8,340 nt of DNA from Lachnospiraceae bacterium. Its GTDB lineage: Bacteria > Bacillota > Clostridia > Lachnospirales > Lachnospiraceae. Below the pieces are notes generated by a model. That model searched no databases and was not told the DNA's origin. It was given only the letters and a program-made list of their open reading frames with translations. The position numbers were made by a program, and so were the translations under genes. Location: positions 1 through 8,340 of the forward strand of contig CAAGFP010000049.1 of assembly GCA_900769175.1 (NCBI GenBank), written 5' to 3'. The stretch's first letter is position 1, and every line of letters begins with the position of its first letter. Shown piece by piece: positions 1 through 6,019 of the stretch.

Positions 1-15
1 GTGCTCTTCCGATCT
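1..15. other. Probable Illumina adapter remnant at contig end
   Basis: The first 15 bases, GTGCTCTTCCGATCT, are identical to the 3' end of the Illumina TruSeq read-2 adapter. They sit exactly at the window edge. The transporter reading frame on the minus strand stays open and recognisable down to about base 16. This is most simply untrimmed library sequence carried into the assembly, so these bases should not be translated or annotated as genome. Confidence 0.93.
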
Positions 16-371
16 AAAAACAGAATCGTAAAAATCGGGAACATCCAGAATGTCAGACGAAACCACGGCAGATATTTACCTTCGCCTGCAAGCTTGCGGA
101 ATCTTTTCAGGTTTTCAAGATGAAATTTATCAATCAGAAAGCCGAAAATTACGTCGTCAAACGAATCGATGATTTTGACAACGAGCATGATGCCTGCCAT
201 TTTAGCGGGGTTGATCCCCTGCATGAGAAGAAACATCGTCATAAAGGTGGTGATGATGGCGCCCTCGCAGGTTCGTCCCAGGTCGCTGATATAGTATTTT
301 GTCCGCTGTTTTTTGGTAGTCAGCCAGCTTGACTTGTCGAGAATCGGTTTGCTTTCTTTGGTTTTCATCAT
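16..371 (-). CDS. GPH-family (MelB-like, MFS) sugar:cation symporter, N-terminal fragment
   Basis: This is the first 118 codons of a membrane transporter that runs off the left edge; it has no entry of its own in a complete-ORF view because it is truncated. Reading leftwards from ATG at 371 the protein begins MMKTKESKPILDKSSW. A first membrane helix lies at about residues 36-52, a second at about 58-80 and a third starts near 104. Helix II carries D69-SFD-D73-VIF-G77, which matches the spacing of the cation-site aspartates D55 and D59 and of G63 in MelB of Escherichia coli, followed by an acidic/basic cytoplasmic loop and GKYLPWFRL, equivalent to the GrfRPW segment of the family. It should therefore be a Na+ or H+ coupled importer of a glycoside. 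The substrate cannot be read from this fragment; the locus suggests a rhamnose-containing oligosaccharide or phenolic glycoside. The ribosome site AAGGAG (380-385) lies 8 bases upstream and overlaps the stop of the esterase gene, so the two are probably co-transcribed. An ATG at 379 is out of frame and meets a stop after two codons. Confidence 0.85.
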
Positions 372-383
372 AACAGCATCTCC

Positions 384-1370
384 TTATCGTTTGATGGGGA
401 TTGTTTTTAAGGTTTCATCGATTTTTTCAAATTCTTTTGGGGCAACCTGCAAAAAGCTCAGAACATTTCTGACGGTCACCCGTTCAACAAAGTCGCCGAT
501 TTTCGCTTTTGACGCTTCAATCAGCAGGTAATATTTCAGGTGCTTCTTTTTGAGCGCTCTTTTTGCCTGTTCATCCTTAAAAATCAGTCCGACGGAGTTT
601 TTACTTGAAAAATACTCGGCGTGTGCGTCCTGATATTCGGCGCCGTCCCTTATTGAAATGTACCGTCCGCTGACCAAGTCGTCAATCCATGATGCGCTTT
701 CCTCGACCCAGTCGCCGACCCGTGAACAGAACAGCGGCGGCACGGCGTTGACCTCTTTTCCGATAGAAAAACCGTGCATGGAAAAGCCGTAGATATGCTC
801 CTCGTAATCAATGAAGTTTCTGTCCAGAGCACTTACGAAGCGATGGGTGTTGTCAATCGGAACAATCCAGTCGTTCCGGGAGGAAGCGAGAAAGCACGGA
901 CAGGTATCCTCGTTGACGCAGTCGGGAATGTCCGGTGCCCCGGGAGCGGAATACGCAATGGTCGAGCGGTTCAGAGCCGGATAACAGAGAATCGCCGCAA
1001 AGGGCTTGTTTTTTGCTATGGTTGCGCCGGCTCCGGCAAGATGTCCGCCGGCGGAAAACCCGGCAAGAACGATTTTTTCGGGATCAATAAAGAGTTCATC
1101 ATGATGAAGCTTCAGATATTCCATAGCGCTTTCAAGGTCGTCAAGCGGATACGGCCATTTGTAATGCTTACCGACGCTGTAACAAAGGACAAAGGCGTTA
1201 TAGCCTAAGGAATTGAATTTTTTTGCGACGGGCTTTCCCTCGTTGAGACTGCACTCGTTATAGGCGCCTCCCGGTAAAATCAGAATGGCGGGAGTTTTCT
1301 TCCGGTGCGCCGCAAACAACGTCAGCGTCACCTTGCGCTCCTTGTTTAAAACTACGGTCTGTTCAGCCAA
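384..1370 (-). CDS. Alpha/beta-hydrolase esterase (Aes/BD-FAE-like) with C-terminal extension
   Basis: A 328-residue serine esterase, cytoplasmic by the absence of a signal peptide. The oxyanion-hole loop is PGGAY (33-37, the HGGG-type position), the nucleophile elbow is GFSAGG with Ser106, the probable acid is Asp167 in SRNDWIVPID, and the base is His199 in SMHGFS. This is the architecture of the small carbohydrate-ester and feruloyl esterase relatives of Aes (acetyl-xylan or acyl-sugar esterases), so removal of an acetyl or phenolic acyl group from an imported sugar is the likely reaction; the exact ester is not predictable. The catalytic domain ends near residue 235, and about 90 further residues, charged and mostly helical in appearance, form an extension that I do not recognise. 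Translation starts at TTG (1368-1370), chosen because AAGGAGG (1380-1386) lies 9 bases upstream and no ATG is suitably placed. It is the first gene of the leftward unit, with the symporter following after 12 bases, and is divergent from the TetR gene across a shared operator. Confidence 0.85.
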   Translation of the reverse strand: MAEQTVVLNKERKVTLTLFAAHRKKTPAILILPGGAYNECSLNEGKPVAKKFNSLGYNAFVLCYSVGKHYKWPYPLDDLESAMEYLKLHHDELFIDPEKIVLAGFSAGGHLAGAGATIAKNKPFAAILCYPALNRSTIAYSAPGAPDIPDCVNEDTCPCFLASSRNDWIVPIDNTHRFVSALDRNFIDYEEHIYGFSMHGFSIGKEVNAVPPLFCSRVGDWVEESASWIDDLVSGRYISIRDGAEYQDAHAEYFSSKNSVGLIFKDEQAKRALKKKHLKYYLLIEASKAKIGDFVERVTVRNVLSFLQVAPKEFEKIDETLKTIPIKR

Positions 1371-1384
1371 ATCCGACCGCCTCC

Positions 1385-1414
1385 TTGACAGAAAATAAAA
1401 ATGGTGATACAGTT
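1385..1414 (+). promoter_or_regulatory. Predicted sigma-A promoter for the TetR gene
   Basis: A perfect -35 box TTGACA (1385-1390) is followed after 18 bases by TACAGT (1409-1414) as a -10 box, 4 of 6 matches to TATAAT. The -10 lies inside the left half of the composite palindrome, so binding there should block transcription. The implied start near 1421 would give a leader of about 90 bases before the regulator start at 1513. The -35 overlaps the ribosome site of the divergent esterase gene. Confidence 0.5.
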
Positions 1415-1435
1415 GTAACTGTTACAAATGTATCA
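1405..1435. promoter_or_regulatory. Composite palindromic operator for the TetR regulator
   Basis: A 31-base inverted repeat consists of two adjoining elements. The left is TGATACA-gt-TGTAAC and the right is GTTACA-aa-TGTATCA, separated by one central T. Each element is a palindrome of the form GTTACA-NN-TGTAAC with one mismatch, and together they are mirror images apart from the two-base spacers. The same element recurs in perfect form at 2086-2101. Position in the divergent region next to a TetR-type gene, overlap with both candidate -10 boxes and recurrence upstream of the next operon all argue for an operator of the adjacent regulator. Binding itself is inferred. Confidence 0.8.
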
Positions 1436-1455
1436 TCAAAAATACTGCTTTGCAA
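1427..1455 (-). promoter_or_regulatory. Predicted promoter for the esterase-symporter unit
   Basis: Reading leftwards, TTGCAA (1450-1455) serves as -35 and, after exactly 17 bases, TACATT (1427-1432) as -10. The -10 lies inside the right half of the composite operator, mirroring the arrangement of the rightward promoter in the left half. The transcript would start near 1420 and reach the TTG start codon at 1370 after about 50 bases. Both boxes are only partial matches to consensus. Confidence 0.42.
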
Positions 1456-1499
1456 TATATCTGACCGAATTTGAACGGCAACTGAAACACTCGAAAAGG

Positions 1500-1512
1500 A
1501 AGTGTAACACTT
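1500..1512. repeat. Short perfect palindrome at the TetR ribosome site
   Basis: AAGTGT-a-ACACTT is a perfect 13-base palindrome directly before the ATG at 1513 and overlapping the ribosome site AAGGAAG (1496-1502). It contains one TGTAAC half-site of the operator seen elsewhere. In RNA it could form a 5-bp stem with a UAA loop that would occlude part of the ribosome site. It may be a weak third operator, a translational damper or chance. Confidence 0.3.
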
Positions 1513-2028
1513 ATGAAACGAAAAAACGAAGCGCATGAGATTGTGACCGAGAGCATCACGCAGGCTCTGCTGATTTTAATGAAGAAAAAGCGCCTTTGTG
1601 ACATCAATGTATCGGAGCTTTGTCAGAAAGCAGGCGTTAGTCGGGTTTCTTTTTACCGGAATTTCAACAGCCTTGACGATATTCTTACGAAGTATCTGAA
1701 AAAATGCACCGATGACTGGTGGGAGGAGTTTTCCAAAAAAAGCGAAGAGGAGTTTCACGAAACCTTCTGGCAGGAGCTTCTCAATCAATACCGGAAAAAC
1801 ACGGAGCTTATCCACCTGCTGACGGAAAATAATGTGACATACATTCTGAAAGACCACATCTTTTCCTGCTGCGGCCCCAAGGACACCCAGGACGAAAAAA
1901 CAGCTTATATCTGCGCCGCGGTTGCCGGGGCAATTTACGGCTTTGTGGACGAATGGATCAAACGGGGAATGAGCGAAAAAATACCGAATCTCGATCTGCG
2001 GCAGATGATCACCCTTGCCGATGTGTAA
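1513..2028 (+). CDS. TetR/AcrR-family transcriptional regulator
   Basis: A 171-residue DNA-binding regulator. The N-terminal TetR domain covers about residues 5-60: a first helix (HEIVTESITQALLILMKKK), then the helix-turn-helix INVSELCQKAGVSRVSFYRN (31-50) with the recognition-helix sequence SRVSFYRNF that is typical of the family, followed by the usual FNSLDDIL. The remainder is an all-helical ligand and dimer domain (WWEEF, FWQELLNQY, TAYICAAVAGAIYGFVDEWIKRGM), short as in the DhaS-like TetR C-terminal groups. Start ATG with AAGGAAG 10 bases upstream. It probably represses its own gene, the divergent esterase-symporter unit and the downstream GH3-rhaBA operon, since the same palindrome lies at both control regions; the inducer may be L-rhamnose, a pathway intermediate or the imported glycoside or its phenolic aglycone (inference). 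I see no terminator hairpin after its stop, so some read-through into the GH3 gene is possible. Confidence 0.9.
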   Translation: MKRKNEAHEIVTESITQALLILMKKKRLCDINVSELCQKAGVSRVSFYRNFNSLDDILTKYLKKCTDDWWEEFSKKSEEEFHETFWQELLNQYRKNTELIHLLTENNVTYILKDHIFSCCGPKDTQDEKTAYICAAVAGAIYGFVDEWIKRGMSEKIPNLDLRQMITLADV

Positions 2029-2065
2029 CAAAAACCGTCGTTTGTTTCAGTAAGCGGAAAGTCAA

Positions 2066-2094
2066 TTGATTTTCTTGCTCCCATGTGTTACAGT
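2066..2094 (+). promoter_or_regulatory. Predicted promoter of the GH3-tannase-rhaB-rhaA operon
   Basis: TTGATT (2066-2071, 4 of 6 to TTGACA) and TACAGT (2089-2094, 4 of 6 to TATAAT) are separated by 17 bases. The -10 sits at the same register of the palindrome as the TACAGT -10 of the regulator promoter, which strengthens both predictions. Transcription would start near 2101, giving a leader of about 20 bases before the GTG start at 2121. Confidence 0.5.
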
Positions 2095-2101
2095 TGTAAC
2101 A
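2086..2101. promoter_or_regulatory. Perfect palindromic operator upstream of the GH3 gene
   Basis: TGTTACA-gt-TGTAACA is a perfect 16-base inverted repeat with a two-base spacer, only 3 bases upstream of the AGGAGG ribosome site. Ten or more of its bases are shared in the same order with the left element of the operator between the esterase and TetR genes (ACAGTTGTAAC is identical). It covers the candidate -10 box, as expected for repression by the TetR-family product encoded immediately upstream. Confidence 0.82.
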
Positions 2102-2120
2102 GTTAGGAGGCGTATGACAA

Positions 2121-4463
2121 GTGAAAGACTTATCCGATACAAAAGCCGCCGAAAAGAATACAGCGGAAGAAAAGCATAAGGCTTTTGCGAGAAAAGCGGC
2201 GGCGGACGGGTGTGTGCTGTTAAAGAACAACGGCTGTCTGCCTTTTTCCGAAAATATCCGCAGGATTGCTCTTTACGGAAACGGTGCAAGACAGACGGTA
2301 AAGGGCGGAACCGGTTCGGGTGACGTCAATGTCCGGAGCTTTGTCAGCATTGAAAGCGGTCTGGAAAACGCCGGATTTGAAATTGTGACAAAGCCGCTTT
2401 TAGAGGAATACGACCGGATACAGAACGAAGCAAGAGCCGCTTATAATCAAAAGATAAAGGCACTTTCTAAAAAAGGCGTCATGACGGCCTTGGGCGCAAT
2501 GCTCGGCAGTCCTTTTCAGGCTCCGGGTGTCAGCGCGGTGGAAAAGGACGACTGCGAACGCTTTCAGGCCGATGCGGCGGTGTATGTGGTTTCCCGTTCC
2601 TGCGGTGAGGGGGCAGACCGAAAAAACGAAGAAGGCGATTACCGGCTGACCCGGCAGGAAATCAGTGACATTTCGCTTATCAGCGACAGCTATCCGATTT
2701 TCGTTTTGCTTCTGAATGTCGGCGGTGTAATCGAAATACAGCCTGTTTTTGAAAACCCGAATATCAATGCGGTTGTTTTGACCGGTCTTGGCGGAATCAG
2801 CGCCGGTGACGCCGTTTCCGATATTCTTTCGGGAAAGGTCACGCCGTCGGGCAAGCTTGCGGCAACATGGGCGGCAAAAGGGACAGACTATCCGTGCTTT
2901 GAAGAATTTTATAACGGCGACCCATGGAATACCCGGTATAAAGAGGATATTTTCGTCGGCTACCGCTGGTTTGACCGTCAAAAAATCAAGCCGGTTTTTC
3001 CGTTCGGCTTCGGTCTTTCCTATACTTCTTTTGATATCCGGCTCATGTCAGTCACCAAAACAACGGACGAAGTAACCGTAACCGTCCGTGTGAAAAATAC
3101 AGGGACGGTCTTTTCGGGCAAAGAGGTTGTGCAGGTCTATGTCCGTCAGCCGTCGGTTCTTTCCGAAAAGGCAGAGAAAATCCTTGCGGCTTTCCGGAAG
3201 ACAAAGCTTCTGGCACCCTCGGAAGAACAGGAACTTACGCTTTCTTTTCAGATTGAACAGCTTGCCTTTTACGATGAAGTCTTGCAGAAATGGCATCTTG
3301 AGGGAGGACGGTACGAAATCGCCGTCGGGAACAGCAGTGATCACCTGACCTCCTGTGCTGAAATCAGCCTCGACGAAAAAATCTTTGAAACAGAAAAACA
3401 CACCGAAACATTTGACGAAGCGTTGTCCCGGCGGCTGGACGGTTTTTCAACCGAAGAACTTGCCGTTCTCGTTGTCGGAAATGCCCGGACGAGTCTGACG
3501 GATTTCAGCGTCATCGGCAACGCCTCCGACAGTATTCCCGGCGCGGCGGGAGAGACCGCCGACTCTATTGACGCTATCCCTTCTGTCGTGATGGCGGACG
3601 GACCGGCGGGTCTGCGGATCAACCCCATTGTGTATCGGAAAGACGGTCTTTATATCAATAATCCGAAAGAGGATCCGATACTCTCCCTTGTACTTCCCGA
3701 AGAAGCGCAGACGGTAGATTTGTCGGGAACGGTCACCGAATACCGTTATTGCACCGCCTTGCCGTCGGCAACTGTGCTTGCGCAGACGTGGGACACCGGG
3801 CTGTTGCAGGAGGCCGGCGATGTAATCGGAACCGAAATGGAAATCTTCGGCATCGATTGGTGGCTTGCGCCCGGAATGAATATCCAGCGAAATCCGTTGT
3901 GCGGACGGAACTTCGAGTATTTTTCGGAGGATCCGTTGCTCACCGGGAAATGCGCGGCGGCTGTTACAAAAGGCGTTCAGAAGCATAAGGGCAAGGGCGT
4001 CACAATCAAGCACTTTGCCTGCAACAACAAGGAAAACAGACGGAATTACAACAACTCGGTTCTATCCGAAAGAGCGCTTCGGGAAATTTATCTCAAGGGC
4101 TTTGAAATCTGCGTTAAGGAAGCAAAGCCGGCCTGTGTTATGTCCGCCTACAATCTGATAAACAGCGTTCACTGCGCCAACTCCCGAAAGCTTCTGACCG
4201 AAATTTTAAGAGACGAATGGGGCTTTGACGGCGTTGTGATGACGGACTGGTATGCCACGCAGGAGCTGTCCTCTCACGATTCTCCCTACGGTGTTTCGGA
4301 CGCCGCCTTATGTATCAGGTCCGGAAACGACCTGATTATGCCGGGAAGTCAGGCGGATATTGATTCTGTTTTACAAGCAATCGAAAACAATGAACTCACC
4401 GCCGAAGAATTGCGGCTGTGTGCAAAAAGAGTTGTAAAAGGCATCGGGAGGTGCGGAAAATGA
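2121..4463 (+). CDS. Glycoside hydrolase family 3 beta-glycosidase with permuted domain order
   Basis: A 780-residue retaining exo-glycosidase, probably a beta-glucosidase, though xylosidase or other GH3 activity cannot be excluded. The domains run in inverted order relative to typical GH3 enzymes. The usual C-terminal alpha/beta domain comes first (about 18-305: ADGCVLLKNNGCLPF, GTGSGD, the GEGADR motif with Glu163 as likely general acid/base, and PVFPFGFGLSYTSF at its end). A fibronectin-III-like domain follows (about 308-405: VRVKNTG, GKEVVQVYV). The TIM-barrel domain comes last (about 436-775: ADGPAGLR with Asp493, GRNFEYFSEDP at 595-605, KHFACNN from Lys630, and VVMTDW with nucleophile Asp709). 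All catalytic signatures are present, so it should be active. No signal peptide is visible, implying cytoplasmic action on an imported glycoside. The GTG start is chosen because AGGAGG (2105-2110) is 10 bases upstream; the ATG at 2114 is in another frame and only 3 bases from the ribosome site. The stop TGA overlaps the ATG of the tannase-like gene. Confidence 0.93.
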   Translation: MKDLSDTKAAEKNTAEEKHKAFARKAAADGCVLLKNNGCLPFSENIRRIALYGNGARQTVKGGTGSGDVNVRSFVSIESGLENAGFEIVTKPLLEEYDRIQNEARAAYNQKIKALSKKGVMTALGAMLGSPFQAPGVSAVEKDDCERFQADAAVYVVSRSCGEGADRKNEEGDYRLTRQEISDISLISDSYPIFVLLLNVGGVIEIQPVFENPNINAVVLTGLGGISAGDAVSDILSGKVTPSGKLAATWAAKGTDYPCFEEFYNGDPWNTRYKEDIFVGYRWFDRQKIKPVFPFGFGLSYTSFDIRLMSVTKTTDEVTVTVRVKNTGTVFSGKEVVQVYVRQPSVLSEKAEKILAAFRKTKLLAPSEEQELTLSFQIEQLAFYDEVLQKWHLEGGRYEIAVGNSSDHLTSCAEISLDEKIFETEKHTETFDEALSRRLDGFSTEELAVLVVGNARTSLTDFSVIGNASDSIPGAAGETADSIDAIPSVVMADGPAGLRINPIVYRKDGLYINNPKEDPILSLVLPEEAQTVDLSGTVTEYRYCTALPSATVLAQTWDTGLLQEAGDVIGTEMEIFGIDWWLAPGMNIQRNPLCGRNFEYFSEDPLLTGKCAAAVTKGVQKHKGKGVTIKHFACNNKENRRNYNNSVLSERALREIYLKGFEICVKEAKPACVMSAYNLINSVHCANSRKLLTEILRDEWGFDGVVMTDWYATQELSSHDSPYGVSDAALCIRSGNDLIMPGSQADIDSVLQAIENNELTAEELRLCAKRVVKGIGRCGK

Positions 4464-6019
4464 ACGCAAAAAACGATATTATCTTCTTCGATATGTCGCC
4501 GTACAAAGAAACCGGGGGGATTCGGGAACGCTGTAAGGCAGAATATATTGAAGAGCAGCTGAAGAAGCGGTTTCCCGAGGATCACTTTACGGTAAAATAC
4601 GCCGCTGTAAACGAAAGCGGCATTTATCAAAGCCGGCAGAATCTTGCCGAAAAAATCATGCCGTTTCTCGCCCGGCTCAAGGGACTGCCTGCTTACTGCG
4701 ATGTGCGTATCGCACTTCGAACCGGCGATTTTTCCGAAGATATCATCGTGTGGTCACCGCTCAAATGGAATGAACGCTTTTTAGGCACCTGCGGCGGCGG
4801 AACCAGCACCGGCGGCCTTGGCTATTTCGGACAGCCTGACAACACATCAAGAGGCATGACCGTACCCTTTGGCATCATGAACGGTTTTTCTTCGGCTACG
4901 GCCGACGCCGGCAATGTCAACGGCTTTGACGACCGGATGCTCGACCCCGACACAAAGGAAATCCGTCGTGAGCTTTACGAAAACTGGAGACATCGGGCAA
5001 CAAACGATATGGCGCGCTTCGGCAAGGCAGTCACCGAGATTCTGCATAACAAGCCGATCCGGTATTCCTACCTCACCGGCGGAAGCGGCGGCGGACGGCA
5101 ATGTCTGACGCAGGTGCAGGAATATCCCGATTCCTTTGACGGCGTCTGGGCATCCTGCCCGGCTATCAACTGGTGCAGGTTTGTGCCCGAAAGCTATTAC
5201 ATTCTATCCGTCATGCAGCATTACGGGGACAGTCTGAATCCCGAAAAGATCAAATATATCTCGCAAAAAGTCCGTGACAGCGTCGGCGGCGACGAGAAGT
5301 ATTACAGGCTGACAACTCGTGTGGATTTTGATGCGCAAAAGCTTGTAGGCGACAAGACAAAAGGCGGCGTCATTACGCAAAATGACACAAAAGCGATGAC
5401 CGAAATCTGGGACGGCCCACACCGCAAAAACGGCGAAAGAATGTGGTACGGCTTTTATCCCGGCGGTACGTTCTGGAATGTCGGGATTCCCGTTGGTGCT
5501 TTCTACTATTCCCTTACCGGGAAAAAGGTCCGTCCGTTTTATCTTTCGACCGCGTATCTGCGCTGGGTGGTGCATGACCCGAAGTGGAAATGCAAAAAGA
5601 TGACAAAGGATGAATTTGAAAAACTTTTTGATGAAAGCGTCCGTCTTTACGGCGACAGCGCATCGGATAAAGCAGATCTTTCCGCCTTTGCCGCTCACGG
5701 AAAGCTGATGGTAGACCACGGCACCGACGACCCGTTGATTCCCGTTGAGGGTACATTGGATTACTACCGCAAGGTCTGTCAGACAATGGGGCAAGCGGAG
5801 GTTGACAGGTTTTTCAAGCTCTTTATCATGCCCGGTGACTCTCACGGCAACTGTCGGGGAAAGGGCGGAGGCATGACCGCCTCAGAGGGCTTTATGGCTC
5901 TTATGAACTGGGTTGAAAACGGCATTGCTCCCGAAAAGGTGAAAACGGTGAGAGTAAACATGAAAGGGCAGATTCTGTCCCGAAGCGAACAGGAAGTTTA
6001 CAAAGGAGACCGGCTATGA
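4460..6019 (+). CDS. Tannase/feruloyl-esterase family protein (PF07519-like)
   Basis: A 519-residue alpha/beta-hydrolase related to fungal and bacterial tannases and feruloyl esterases, which cleave ester bonds between phenolic acids and sugars. The nucleophile segment YLTGGSGGGRQCLTQVQEYP has Ser209, followed by DSFDGVWASCPAINW, a family hallmark. The acid is Asp424 in VDHGTDDPLIPVEGTLDYY, and the base is His462 in PGDSHGNC. Between them lies the long lid region (about 240-400). The classical Cys-Ser and His-Cys pairs that carry a disulfide next to the active site are replaced here by Gly208-Ser209 and His462-Gly463, which fits an enzyme kept in the reducing cytoplasm; Cys465 remains three residues beyond His462. 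No signal peptide. The start is ATG 4460, overlapping the GH3 stop by 4 bases with GGGAGG (4446-4451) 8 bases upstream; an in-frame ATG at 4418 would overlap the GH3 gene by 46 bases and is unlikely. The natural ester is unknown; an acylated glycoside is suggested by the neighbours. Confidence 0.85.
   Translation: MNAKNDIIFFDMSPYKETGGIRERCKAEYIEEQLKKRFPEDHFTVKYAAVNESGIYQSRQNLAEKIMPFLARLKGLPAYCDVRIALRTGDFSEDIIVWSPLKWNERFLGTCGGGTSTGGLGYFGQPDNTSRGMTVPFGIMNGFSSATADAGNVNGFDDRMLDPDTKEIRRELYENWRHRATNDMARFGKAVTEILHNKPIRYSYLTGGSGGGRQCLTQVQEYPDSFDGVWASCPAINWCRFVPESYYILSVMQHYGDSLNPEKIKYISQKVRDSVGGDEKYYRLTTRVDFDAQKLVGDKTKGGVITQNDTKAMTEIWDGPHRKNGERMWYGFYPGGTFWNVGIPVGAFYYSLTGKKVRPFYLSTAYLRWVVHDPKWKCKKMTKDEFEKLFDESVRLYGDSASDKADLSAFAAHGKLMVDHGTDDPLIPVEGTLDYYRKVCQTMGQAEVDRFFKLFIMPGDSHGNCRGKGGGMTASEGFMALMNWVENGIAPEKVKTVRVNMKGQILSRSEQEVYKGDRL

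Noticed and set aside
120..332. 70-codon plus-strand open frame near the left edge
   Set aside because: It is antisense to the truncated symporter, whose minus-strand translation has family-specific helix II residues and a ribosome site.
2029..2065. Possible terminator between the TetR and GH3 genes
   Set aside because: Only weak CCG/CGG pairing and a TCAATTGA octamer palindrome (2062-2069) are present, with no stable stem followed by a T tract.
4418..4459. Upstream in-frame ATG as start of the tannase-like gene
   Set aside because: It would add 14 residues overlapping the GH3 gene by 46 bases; ATG 4460 has GGGAGG at 8 bases and the same ATGA overlap as the following junctions.
2121..4463. 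GH3 gene as an alpha-L-rhamnosidase, given the rhaBA neighbours
   Set aside because: Its motifs (VMTDW, KHFACNN, GEGADR) are those of GH3 beta-glycosidases; rhamnosidases belong to other families such as GH78 and GH106, with no sign of them in the window.
5204..5845. 213-codon open frame on the minus strand
   Set aside because: It lies wholly within the tannase-like gene, whose motifs are clear; the antisense translation shows no recognisable domain and there is no ribosome site. The same applies to the open frames antisense to the GH3, rhaB and rhaA genes (for example 2400-2981, 6067-6654 and 7818-8264).
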